A DNA stretch of 8,471 bases from an uncultured Collinsella sp. (GCA_958453575.1 CAUDYH010000042.1:1-8471), one strand, 5' to 3'; positions 1 to 6,774 are shown, counted from the stretch's first letter. Notes: generated from the sequence alone by a model not told the origin. Numbers and translations: made by a program.

Positions 1-65
1 TCAGCTGGGAGAGCGCGGGCTTTGCAAGCCTGAGGTCAGGGGTTCGATCCCCCTAACCTCCACCA
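1..65 (+). tRNA. tRNA-Ala (anticodon TGC), 5' end cut off by window
   Basis: The window opens inside the D arm. An anticodon stem (16-20 with 28-32) encloses the loop TTTGCAA, giving anticodon TGC at 23-25, which reads alanine codons. A T arm with the TTCGATC loop, the acceptor 3' strand AACCTCC (55-61), discriminator A62 and an encoded CCA (63-65) follow. The 5' acceptor strand lies outside the window. tRNA-Ile follows after only 4 bases, so the two are surely transcribed together and share the terminator at 161-189. Confidence 0.95.
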
Positions 66-69
66 TGAT

Positions 70-146
70 GGACCTGTAGCTCAGTTGGTTAGAGCGTCCG
101 GCTGATAACCGGGAGGTCACAAGTTCGAATCTTGTCAGGTCCACCA
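70..146 (+). tRNA. tRNA-Ile (anticodon GAT)
   Basis: Complete cloverleaf of 77 nt including an encoded CCA (144-146). The acceptor stem pairs GGACCTG (70-76) with CAGGTCC (136-142), discriminator A143. The anticodon loop CTGATAA gives GAT, reading isoleucine AUC/AUU. The T loop is TTCGAAT. The Ala-Ile order is the reverse of the usual Ile-Ala pair in the 16S-23S spacer, and a terminator instead of a 23S gene follows, so this looks like a stand-alone tRNA cluster. Confidence 0.96.
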
Positions 147-160
147 TCAAAACTGTGAAG

Positions 161-189
161 AGCCTCGAGGGTTTCCTCGGGGCTTTTTT
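161..189 (+). terminator. Intrinsic terminator of the Ala-Ile tRNA cluster
   Basis: A 9-bp stem pairs 162-170 with 175-183 (one G-T wobble) around the loop GTTT, followed by six T (184-189). It starts 15 bases after the CCA end of tRNA-Ile. Confidence 0.9.
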
Positions 190-201
190 CTTACCTGCTG
201 G

Positions 202-236
202 AGTAGTCAAAAGAGCCCCGTCCCAAAAAGACTACT
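202..236. repeat. 7-bp inverted repeat AGTAGTC/GACTACT
   Basis: AGTAGTC (202-208) and GACTACT (230-236) are perfect inverted copies separated by 21 bases. The pair lies between the tRNA terminator and the start region of the DUF151 gene, just upstream of its likely promoter. It could be an operator or a loose hairpin. No T run follows, so it is not a terminator. Confidence 0.4.
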
Positions 237-242
237 TTGATT

Positions 243-272
243 TTGTGTGCTGTGCGAAAGTTTGGGTAGTAT
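243..272 (+). promoter_or_regulatory. Candidate promoter of the DUF151 gene
   Basis: A weak -35 (TTGTGT, 243-248) and a -10 (TAGTAT, 267-272) are 18 bases apart, about 57 bases before the start codon at 329. The region is AT-richer than its surroundings and follows a terminator, so a promoter is expected here. The exact boxes are uncertain. Confidence 0.35.
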
Positions 273-328
273 AGCTATTCAATGCGGCGGGCTGCCGCGT
301 GTTAACCGCTACGTACCGGAGGTGTTCC

Positions 329-829
329 ATGGTTCGTGTCGACATAGAGACCATCGTCATGGCCGCCGGTCCCGTGCCATCGCTTATCGTGCTTCGTGAG
401 CGCAGCAGCAAATCGGACTCGCCCGCGCCGCTGCGTTCCCTTTCCATTCAGACTGGTTCGTTTGAAGCTGCTGCCATCAGCCGCGGCATCGATAGCGGCC
501 GCGCCGAGCGCCCGATTACCCATGACCTGCTGCTCGATACCGTTGACGCCCTGGGTGCCAAACTCGAGCGCATCGAGATCGTTCGCGCCGAGCCGCCGGT
601 GTTCTACGCGACGATCGTCGTACTGGTCGATGGCGAGGAGCGCAAGATCGACGCCCGCCCCAGTGACGCCATTGCCCTTGCCGTGCGCAGCAATGCTCCC
701 ATGTTTGTGGAGGACGACATCATGAATCGCTTGGGCACTGTTTCTACCCACGCCGAGGATGTCGACGACGAGCAGGAGTTCGAGAAGTTCGACGAGTTCG
801 TCCATACGCTCTCCCCCGATGACTTCTAA
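329..829 (+). CDS. Bifunctional nuclease family protein (DUF151/BFN)
   Basis: A 166-residue protein of the DUF151 'bifunctional nuclease' family, whose characterised members have been reported to cut both DNA and RNA. The conserved core is clear: R61-P-I-T-H-D with the following helix (about 61-80), the strand VFYATIVVLVDGEE (91-104), and the signature DARPSDAIALAVR (108-120) followed by the APMFVEDD segment. The tail after about 140 is strongly acidic and variable, as usual. Start: ATG329 has GGAGG at 318-322 with 6 bases of spacing; an in-frame start at 299 lacks a ribosome site and would add residues not typical of the family. The next gene begins within 33 bases, so the two are probably cotranscribed. 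The family assignment is firm; the cellular role in this organism is not shown by the sequence. Confidence 0.9.
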   Translation: MVRVDIETIVMAAGPVPSLIVLRERSSKSDSPAPLRSLSIQTGSFEAAAISRGIDSGRAERPITHDLLLDTVDALGAKLERIEIVRAEPPVFYATIVVLVDGEERKIDARPSDAIALAVRSNAPMFVEDDIMNRLGTVSTHAEDVDDEQEFEKFDEFVHTLSPDDF

Positions 830-862
830 ATGCGGGGCGGCAGAGTTGCGGAGTGTTCGCTG

Positions 863-1219
863 ATGGCCGGCGGTATGTCGGCTGAGGCGGCGGTCATTGC
901 GCGCGAGGCCCAGATGCGCTCGGAGGCTTCTGAGGCGGCACGCATTGCCTATGTGACGCAGGCCCGCACGCTTCGCGAGCGCCGCGGCTCGTTTATCAAG
1001 ATGGTTGTCGTCTCCGCCCTTGTCGCGGCTATCTGCTCGCGCCTTCGTGGTACAGTTGGTGCGCTTGGGTTTTCGATCTCTACGGGCCTCGTGATCTGGG
1101 GTGTGGTCGATGCGGTAATGCTGACCAACCAGATCAAGGTACTCGACAAGCGCGCGATGGATATGATGCGCGCCCGCGACGCTGCCGCCAAGATTGCTGC
1201 CGAGGCACAAGAACTGTAA
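863..1219 (+). CDS. Small membrane protein with two transmembrane helices, unknown function
   Basis: I do not recognise this 118-residue protein. It has an Ala/Glu/Arg-rich, helix-forming N-terminus (about 1-40), a basic patch RERRGS, then two hydrophobic segments (roughly 47-60 and 67-88) with a short arginine-containing turn between them. An Ala/Lys-rich amphipathic helix ends the protein (about 89-118). This looks like a helical hairpin in the membrane with both charged ends probably cytoplasmic. Start: ATG863 has GGAG at 850-853 with 9 bases of spacing. An upstream ATG at 830 directly abuts the stop of the previous gene (TAAATG) but has no ribosome site; it would add 11 residues and remains possible by translational coupling. 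It sits between the DUF151 gene and another unrecognised gene, so it is probably part of a short operon. Confidence 0.72.
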   Translation: MAGGMSAEAAVIAREAQMRSEASEAARIAYVTQARTLRERRGSFIKMVVVSALVAAICSRLRGTVGALGFSISTGLVIWGVVDAVMLTNQIKVLDKRAMDMMRARDAAAKIAAEAQEL

Positions 1220-1249
1220 CGACGCCGGACTCGATGGGAAGGTCTAAAG

Positions 1250-1699
1250 ATGGCACAGGATATGCAGGACGCCGCTAACGTCTCCGCCGAGCTCGACGCC
1301 ATGGTGTGTGACCTGATTGGTGCGTTCTTGGACGACCTGGCCGCGGGCGAGAACCCGGGCGTGGTTGTGGCAATTGAGGACGCCGCTTCCAACCGTTATC
1401 TGGCCGCACTCGACGAAGATGGCGAAGAGGCGTGCCTCGAGGCGGCCACCAACTTTATCTCCGAGCATAAGATGGGTCTTAAGGACGAGGGTCTGGGCCG
1501 TATCGCCCGCTATGCCATTGGCTATACCGGCTGCGTCGAGATTGACGGAGGCTACCACGACGCTCTGCTCGTGAGCTTCTTTGAGACTACGCTCGAGAGC
1601 GGTTTTTCGGCATACGTGCTGTATGAGGGCATGGGTGCCGGCGATGGTTTTATGTGGAGCGACCCTGAACCTGCAGGTGAGGAAACCCCTCTTATCTAA
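1250..1699 (+). CDS. Hypothetical acidic cytoplasmic protein upstream of typA
   Basis: An unrecognised 149-residue protein. It is strongly acidic, with no signal peptide and no transmembrane helix. A helical N-terminal half (about 10-35, then 56-75) is followed by a mixed strand region around FETTLESGFSAYVLYEGMGAGDGFMWSDPEP, and it ends in a short acidic tail. Start ATG1250 is well supported: GGGAAGG at 1236-1242 with 7 bases of spacing. Codon use matches the neighbours, which supports it as a real gene. It begins 30 bases after the membrane protein and lies 117 bases before typA, all on the plus strand. No function can be proposed from the sequence. Confidence 0.78.
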   Translation: MAQDMQDAANVSAELDAMVCDLIGAFLDDLAAGENPGVVVAIEDAASNRYLAALDEDGEEACLEAATNFISEHKMGLKDEGLGRIARYAIGYTGCVEIDGGYHDALLVSFFETTLESGFSAYVLYEGMGAGDGFMWSDPEPAGEETPLI

Positions 1700-1816
1700 A
1701 ATCGCTAAAATAAACGAGTTTTCGGTAAAAGGCTCAATATTCCCGCTGAGCGTTGTATCGCTGGGCGGGCCGCATACGCGTGCCGTTTGTATATGGATAG
1801 AAGATAGGGGAACTAC

Positions 1817-3655
<1,839 letters not shown>

Positions 3656-3683
3656 GCGCTGGGGCTTATAACTGCCAATAAGA

Positions 3684-3717
3684 AAGGGCGTCGACCGCAA
3701 TGGTCGGCGCCCTTTTT
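3684..3717 (+). terminator. Intrinsic terminator after typA, probably bidirectional
   Basis: An 11-bp stem (3686-3696 with 3702-3712, one T-G wobble) closes the loop GCAAT and is followed by five T (3713-3717). On the minus strand the hairpin is followed by TTTCTTA, so it may also stop transcription coming from the convergent solenoid gene. Confidence 0.92.
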
Positions 3718-3744
3718 GGTGCAATGGGATCAGGTTGCTTTGCG

Positions 3745-3777
3745 CCACCACAAAGGTGCCTGGCCCTTTTGTGGTGG
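3745..3777. repeat. 33-bp near-perfect palindrome between convergent genes
   Basis: The arm CCACCACAAAGGTGCC (3745-3760) pairs with 3762-3777 around a single central T. There is one mismatch and one G-T wobble in 16 pairs. The outer 10 bp are perfect. It starts 8 bases beyond the stop of the minus-strand gene ending at 3785. No T run follows on either strand at the expected place, so it is not a classic terminator. It could be a dispersed intergenic palindrome (REP-like) or an mRNA 3'-end hairpin. Confidence 0.7.
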
Positions 3778-3784
3778 TTGGCGG

Positions 3785-4930
3785 CTAGGCGGTGGGGAGT
3801 CCTGGCGTGTTAGCCGGCTGCTGCGGCTTGAGGTGGGCGTTGCGCCAGATGATCTGGATGGCGTAGCCGAGCGTGAAGACGAAGGCTACACCGCTGACAA
3901 AGTTGCCCATAAGAGGAAGTGCCGTGAGTGCGCCCGCGACGATACCGCCCACGGCGGCCATGGCGTAGCGGTTTTGGTTGTGTCCGACCATGCGCGCGAC
4001 CGCGGTGCCCGTAAATGCCGCCGAGACCAAAGCGATGCCGATGACGCCGCACATGAGGGCGGCGGCGAGCGACAGGCCTGCAATCGAGATGATGAGCAGC
4101 AGCACGGCGGGAGCGACGGCGACCGTGCCCAGAAGACCACTTACCCACAGCGGCATGGGACGCTGATGGAGCATGCCGGCAGCGCTGGCGGTTGCGCGTG
4201 GAAAGACAAGCTCAAGCAGGATGGCGACAAAGCAGGTGGAAAGCGCCGCGGCAACGATGCCGCCGATAATGTCGTTGGCCGTAGAGGTGTTCTCGTTCTC
4301 GGTCCGGTCGATCTTGAGAGCTCCGACCTGGGCGCCCTCGGCCCGCTCGGGGTCCTGTGAGACGTGGGCGTTCACCGTGCCGGTGATGCGGGCGTTTTTA
4401 CCCAGGATGAGCTTGTCGGCCCAGACCTCAACATCGCCATCGACGGTGCCGTCGATGGTTACGGTGTCGCCGGCAAGCGCCGCCGATTTGGCGGAGCCGC
4501 GCAGGGCGACCGTTTCGCCTGCCGCGTAAAAACAGTTGGCGGTGCTGCCGGTGTTGAGCACGACGTGCTGGCCGGCCACCGTGACGCTGCCATCGATTGC
4601 GGTTTTGGCGATATCGATGGTGCGTGCCGCCAGACGAACGGCGCCGCCTACGGTGCAATCGCGAATCGACAGGTTCTCACCCGCCGCGATAATATCGCGG
4701 CCGATGGAGGCGTCGTCTAGGTTGAGACTTTGGCCGGCCCAGTACAGGTCGCCTTCGATACCGGACGGAGTTGAGTCAACTTCGGTTGCGAGCACGTTTC
4801 CCGCGGTGTCGGTGCCGGCGAACGACACCGTGGGAAGTGCGGTGAGCGCGAGCGCAATCAGCGCGAATAGGATGGTGATGCGGGCCTGCGCTTTGTGGCG
4901 CCGGATCGACGGTACTTGGTTGCAAGGCAT
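3785..4930 (-). CDS. Exported bactofilin-like beta-solenoid protein with C-terminal membrane domain
   Basis: A 381-residue protein. A basic N-terminus (RRHKAQAR) precedes a hydrophobic core (about 18-35) and a likely signal-peptidase site after SFA (37). Residues about 58-188 hold short repeated strands rich in G, D, V and T (GDLYWAGQ, RDIIAAGENL, GSVTVAGQHV, DTVTIDGTVDGDVEVWADKL), the pattern of bactofilin-type polymer-forming beta-solenoids. An acidic linker (190-215) leads to about five hydrophobic segments (221-243, 262-283, 284-312, 322-341, 343-363). The solenoid is therefore expected outside and anchored by the C-terminal helices. Start: ATG4930 has GAAGGA 6 bases upstream; the longer frame to 4978 lacks a ribosome site and would run through the dyad at 4943-4967. 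Fold is inferred from the repeat pattern; function is unknown, with a cell-envelope role plausible. Confidence 0.82.
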   Translation of the reverse strand: MPCNQVPSIRRHKAQARITILFALIALALTALPTVSFAGTDTAGNVLATEVDSTPSGIEGDLYWAGQSLNLDDASIGRDIIAAGENLSIRDCTVGGAVRLAARTIDIAKTAIDGSVTVAGQHVVLNTGSTANCFYAAGETVALRGSAKSAALAGDTVTIDGTVDGDVEVWADKLILGKNARITGTVNAHVSQDPERAEGAQVGALKIDRTENENTSTANDIIGGIVAAALSTCFVAILLELVFPRATASAAGMLHQRPMPLWVSGLLGTVAVAPAVLLLIISIAGLSLAAALMCGVIGIALVSAAFTGTAVARMVGHNQNRYAMAAVGGIVAGALTALPLMGNFVSGVAFVFTLGYAIQIIWRNAHLKPQQPANTPGLPTA

Positions 4931-4942
4931 AGTGAATCCTTC

Positions 4943-4967
4943 GTTAGATACTCGACAGGTATCTAAC
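4943..4967. promoter_or_regulatory. Perfect 9-bp dyad, candidate operator or leader hairpin of the solenoid gene
   Basis: GTTAGATAC (4943-4951) and GTATCTAAC (4959-4967) are perfect inverted copies with a 7-base spacer. The dyad touches the ribosome site of the minus-strand gene starting at 4930. A repressor bound here would block transcription; as RNA it would form a hairpin just before the ribosome site. No convincing -35/-10 pair was found around it. Confidence 0.55.
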
Positions 4968-5036
4968 AGGGTACCCAACGCGCGGGCGCTCTAAAAGAAT
5001 CTCTCGGTTGCATTTCGAGGGGTTGTGCTGTGCTAC

Positions 5037-5726
5037 CTACTTTTTACGGTGCAAAAAGCGCGCGATGTCTTCCTCGGTAGGGCTTTTAATGTCAAAGCGC
5101 AGTGATAGCCAACGCAGCCCCATGGTCACCACAACGCATACGACCAGCGCGGCAACATTGCTCATGAGGCCGCTCATGACGAGGGCTACATAGCTTGCCG
5201 ATCCGGCGATGGCCGCGATGGCATAGAAGTTGGTGCGTTGGAAAATGCCCGGGACCACGCCCATAAAGCCGTCGCGCAGCATGCCGCCGCCCACGGCGGT
5301 AAAGAAGCCCATCATGATACATACGGCGGGCGCAAATCCGTACACCAACGCCTTGTCCGCGCCGGTTGCTGCATAGATGCCGACCGAGATGATGTCGAGC
5401 AGGGGAATGAGTTTTTCGGGCTTATCGACGATTGCCGGGAAGATATAGATGATGGCGGCTGTGGCGATGGAGAGCGGTAGTGCCATGGGCTGGTTGAGGA
5501 TGTAGACGTTGCCGACCTGGAGCGTCATATCGCGCAAAAGACCGCCGCCCAGACCGCAGACCACCGCGAGGGCGACCGCGCCCACCAGGTCGAGCTTGTG
5601 CTCGCGAGCGACCAGCACGCCCGAGATCGATGCCGCGACAACGGCGAACATCTCGAGCCAAAATGGGATAGCGACCATGGCATCCGAGGCGTGTGAAGTA
5701 ACAGTCATAGCGGCGACGACGGGCAA
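5037..5726 (-). CDS. UPF0126 / TRIC-like membrane protein
   Basis: A membrane protein of 229 residues in the UPF0126 family (E. coli YadS type), whose fold is related to trimeric intracellular cation channels. Two repeat halves are visible, each with the glycine motif: GLGGGLLRD (58-66) and AVGGGMLRD (144-152). About seven hydrophobic segments cover the chain, and a short cytoplasmic tail ends in HRKK. Start: TTG at 5726 is chosen because AAAGGA (5734-5739) sits 7 bases upstream. An ATG at 5708 (6 residues shorter) has no ribosome site; frames open further to 5924 but the extra residues look non-coding. The stop lies 107 bases before the start of the solenoid gene on the same strand, so cotranscription is possible. 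Transported ion and role are unknown; a bacterial homologue has been shown to conduct cations, which is family knowledge only. Confidence 0.88.
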   Translation of the reverse strand: MPVVAAMTVTSHASDAMVAIPFWLEMFAVVAASISGVLVAREHKLDLVGAVALAVVCGLGGGLLRDMTLQVGNVYILNQPMALPLSIATAAIIYIFPAIVDKPEKLIPLLDIISVGIYAATGADKALVYGFAPAVCIMMGFFTAVGGGMLRDGFMGVVPGIFQRTNFYAIAAIAGSASYVALVMSGLMSNVAALVVCVVVTMGLRWLSLRFDIKSPTEEDIARFLHRKK

Positions 5727-5962
5727 GATGAGGTCCTTTGGATTACGGATTTGGACAATGCCCGTACATAGTACATGTTCGGCGCCGATTGCGACCCTAT
5801 TGCTCGGCAAACGGTCGGGACTGGATGCGGGCGTAGGTTCCATGTTTGGGGATCTGGGTCGATGCTGAACGCGATGGGGGCGTGGTTGAAGAGGAGGGAT
5901 GTCCAAATTTTGAGCGGAGCTCAAAATTTATTCGGTCGGCTTGCGCCGACCGCGCTGCGCTA

Positions 5963-5985
5963 AAAACGCGCCACTGGCGCGTTTT
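5963..5985. terminator. AT-capped hairpin, possible bidirectional terminator
   Basis: AAAACGCGCC (5963-5972) pairs perfectly with GGCGCGTTTT (5976-5985). T-rich tracts sit at the 3' side on both strands (TTTTCTTT on plus, TTTTTA on minus), so it could stop transcription in either direction. No plus-strand gene precedes it; on the minus strand it could back up the tRNA-Ser terminator at 6058-6081. Confidence 0.5.
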
Positions 5986-6006
5986 CTTTACGCTTTGCGT
6001 CCTGGC

Positions 6007-6031
6007 GGGTTCGAATCCCTCCTCCTTCGCC
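6007..6031 (+). pseudogene. Fragment of a tRNA-Ser 3' end (T arm and acceptor strand)
   Basis: Twenty-five bases, beginning GGGTTCGAATCCC and ending TTCGCC, equal the 3' end of the minus-strand tRNA-Ser(CGA) (6096-6120) except for one base. There is no matching D arm, anticodon arm or 5' acceptor strand upstream, and the T stem is broken by a C opposite T, so it cannot be a functional tRNA. The fragment and the real gene point towards each other. Confidence 0.7.
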
Positions 6032-6053
6032 GTATTTGCTTGTAAGGGGCTCT

Positions 6054-6081
6054 AAACAAAAAAGCCCCCGTTGCCGGGAGC
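6054..6081 (-). terminator. Intrinsic terminator of tRNA-Ser(CGA)
   Basis: On the minus strand, AGCTCCCG (6081-6074) pairs with CGGGGGCT (6069-6062) around the loop GCAA, with one G-U wobble, followed by TTTTGTTT. It begins 14 bases after the CCA end of the tRNA. Confidence 0.88.
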
Positions 6082-6094
6082 TTTCTCAACCTAA

Positions 6095-6186
6095 ATGGCG
6101 GAGGAGGAGGGATTCGAACCCTCGTGACCTTATACAGGCCAAACGGTTTTCGAGACCGCCGCATTCAACCACTCTGCCACCCCTCC
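6095..6186 (-). tRNA. tRNA-Ser (anticodon CGA)
   Basis: A class II tRNA of 92 nt with a long variable arm (TTTGGCCTGTATAAGGTCAC region). The acceptor stem pairs GGAGGGG (6186-6180) with CTCCTCC (6105-6099), discriminator G, encoded CCA (6097-6095). The anticodon loop CTCGAAA gives CGA (6152-6150), reading UCG. The T arm is GAGGG-TTCGAAT-CCCTC. Confidence 0.96.
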
Positions 6187-6195
6187 GCGTGGGGT

Positions 6196-6225
6196 AAAAA
6201 CAAAGCAGGCTCGAAGGCCTGCTTT
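6196..6225 (-). terminator. Terminator between the two tRNA-Ser genes
   Basis: AAAGCAGGC (6202-6210) and GCCTGCTTT (6217-6225) form a perfect 9-bp stem with a 6-base loop. On the minus strand it is followed by GTTTTTA. It lies 10 bases after tRNA-Ser(GGA) and 16 bases before tRNA-Ser(CGA), where no separate promoter is evident, so readthrough must occur or a weak promoter is hidden in this gap. Confidence 0.85.
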
Positions 6226-6234
6226 GGAATTAAC

Positions 6235-6325
6235 TGGCGGAGAGTCAGGGATTTGAACCCTGGAGACGCTTTTGACGCCTACACGATTTCCAATCGTGCT
6301 CCTTCGGCCACTCGGACAACTCTCC
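6235..6325 (-). tRNA. tRNA-Ser (anticodon GGA)
   Basis: A class II tRNA of 91 nt. The acceptor stem pairs GGAGAGT (6325-6319) with ACTCTCC (6245-6239), discriminator G, encoded CCA (6237-6235). The anticodon stem CACGA/TCGTG encloses TTGGAAA, giving GGA (6291-6289), reading UCC/UCU. A long variable arm (GGCGTCAAAAGCGTC) and the T loop TTCAAAT are present. Confidence 0.96.
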
Positions 6326-6341
6326 GTTAAATGCGAAAGTC

Positions 6342-6369
6342 AGTATACACGAGGAATCGCAAAGTGCAA
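6342..6369 (-). promoter_or_regulatory. Promoter of the tRNA-Ser pair
   Basis: On the minus strand, TTGCAC (6369-6364) and TATACT (6347-6342) are 16 bases apart, with TG directly before the -10 box. Transcription would start near 6335, about 10 bases before tRNA-Ser(GGA). Confidence 0.62.
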
Positions 6370-6718
6370 ACAGAAAAGTTGGCATTTTTTAAAACGCTTG
6401 GCCGTGCTTGGCGCTGCAGTGGGGCTTGAGGTCCCAAAAAACGGCTTCCGACCAGCGTGGTTGATCAACTCAATTGTTCAAAAAGGGTATTCATAAGCGA
6501 CTTGGCAATGAATTTAAAAATCTTTGGGTGGTGCTGTGGGCCACTGGTATGCATTTTGCGACCACAGCCTTGTGCCCGCTGACCTGCGGCTTGGCTCAGC
6601 TTGTCCCCACGGCACCGTATCTTGAACACAGATCCGTCAAGCATTTGGTCAGCATTTGGTTGGAATGCGCATGAAGTGCCGTGTGAGCATGGACATATGT
6701 GGAGGTCATGAGGTTGTA
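6370..6718. other. Gene-free stretch upstream of the rpsF promoter
   Basis: No convincing gene lies here on either strand: the open frames (for example plus 6474-6674 and minus 6465-6806) lack ribosome sites and recognisable protein features. Base composition is visibly AT-richer than the flanking genes. It holds a 7-bp inverted pair GCTGTGG/CCACAGC (6533-6539, 6562-6568), an 11-base tandem repeat (6640-6660), and the 8-bp palindromes ATGCGCAT (6665-6672) and ACATATGT (6693-6700). It shows none of the hallmark sequences of RNase P RNA, tmRNA or SRP RNA that I know. Confidence 0.55.
6640..6661 (+). repeat. Tandem AGCATTTGGT repeat, 11-base period
   Basis: AGCATTTGGT occurs at 6640-6649 and again at 6651-6660, one helical turn apart, about 70 to 90 bases before the -35 box of the rpsF promoter. 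The spacing suits a DNA-binding protein, but this is inference. Confidence 0.4.
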
Positions 6719-6736
6719 GCTGCATATTCTTGCAGC
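6719..6736. promoter_or_regulatory. Inverted repeat over the -35 box of the rpsF promoter
   Basis: GCTGCA (6719-6724) and TGCAGC (6731-6736) are perfect inverted copies with a 6-base spacer and overlap the -35 hexamer. Identical GAGGTTG words lie on either side (6710-6716 and 6741-6747), 31 bases apart, close to three helical turns. Together they look like a protein-binding region. Confidence 0.4.
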
Positions 6737-6758
6737 CTAGGAGGTTGAAAGATATTAT
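6730..6758 (+). promoter_or_regulatory. Promoter of the rpsF-ssb-rpsR-rplI operon
   Basis: TTGCAG (6730-6735) and TATTAT (6753-6758) are separated by 17 bases, the ideal spacing for the main sigma factor. Transcription would start near 6765 and leave a leader of about 65 bases before rpsF. Confidence 0.75.
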
Positions 6759-6774
6759 TACCAAGTCTTTTCCT

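Larger units (their letters stand above)
5888..6031 (+). repeat. Chain of palindromes with imperfect terminal inverted repeats and a tRNA-Ser 3' fragment
   Basis: About 144 bases with no gene but dense symmetry. Perfect hairpins: 5905-5915 with 5919-5929 (11 bp, loop GGA), 5933-5940 with 5945-5952 (8 bp, loop TTGC), 5952-5955 with 5957-5960 (GCGC/GCGC), 5963-5972 with 5976-5985 (10 bp, loop ACT), and 5990-5993 with 5997-6000 (ACGC/GCGT). The ends are also inverted copies with one base missing: GAAGAGGAGGGAT (5888-5900) and 6015-6028. The right end (6007-6031) matches the T arm and acceptor end of tRNA-Ser(CGA) at 24 of 25 positions. It could be a small non-autonomous mobile repeat, a structured RNA, or stacked terminators. 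Confidence 0.6.

Noticed and set aside
302..1210. A 302-codon minus-strand open frame opposite the DUF151 and membrane-protein genes
   Set aside because: The plus strand carries a clear DUF151 protein with a good ribosome site; the antisense product is rich in R/H/G and looks like a compositional artefact.
1700..1816. Promoter for typA
   Set aside because: TTGTAT (1753-1758) and TATATG (1790-1795) are too far apart to pair, and no other box pair was convincing. typA may be transcribed from upstream.
4980..5036. Possible terminator between the UPF0126 gene and the solenoid gene
   Set aside because: Only a 4-bp stem (CTCG/CGAG) with a 9-base loop precedes an imperfect T run on the minus strand; too weak to call.
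5763..5776. GTAC-ATA-GTAC motif as an operator of the UPF0126 gene
   Set aside because: It is a short repeat of a 4-base palindrome and can easily arise by chance.
5727..5924. N-terminal extension of the UPF0126 gene to an upstream ATG
   Set aside because: The extra 66 residues are proline/arginine-rich and unlike the family, which begins with a membrane helix; the ribosome site AAAGGA at 5734-5739 points to the TTG at 5726.
6474..6674. A 66-codon plus-strand open frame in the gap before rpsF
   Set aside because: It starts at TTG without a ribosome site, the product has no recognisable feature, and its composition is that of non-coding DNA.
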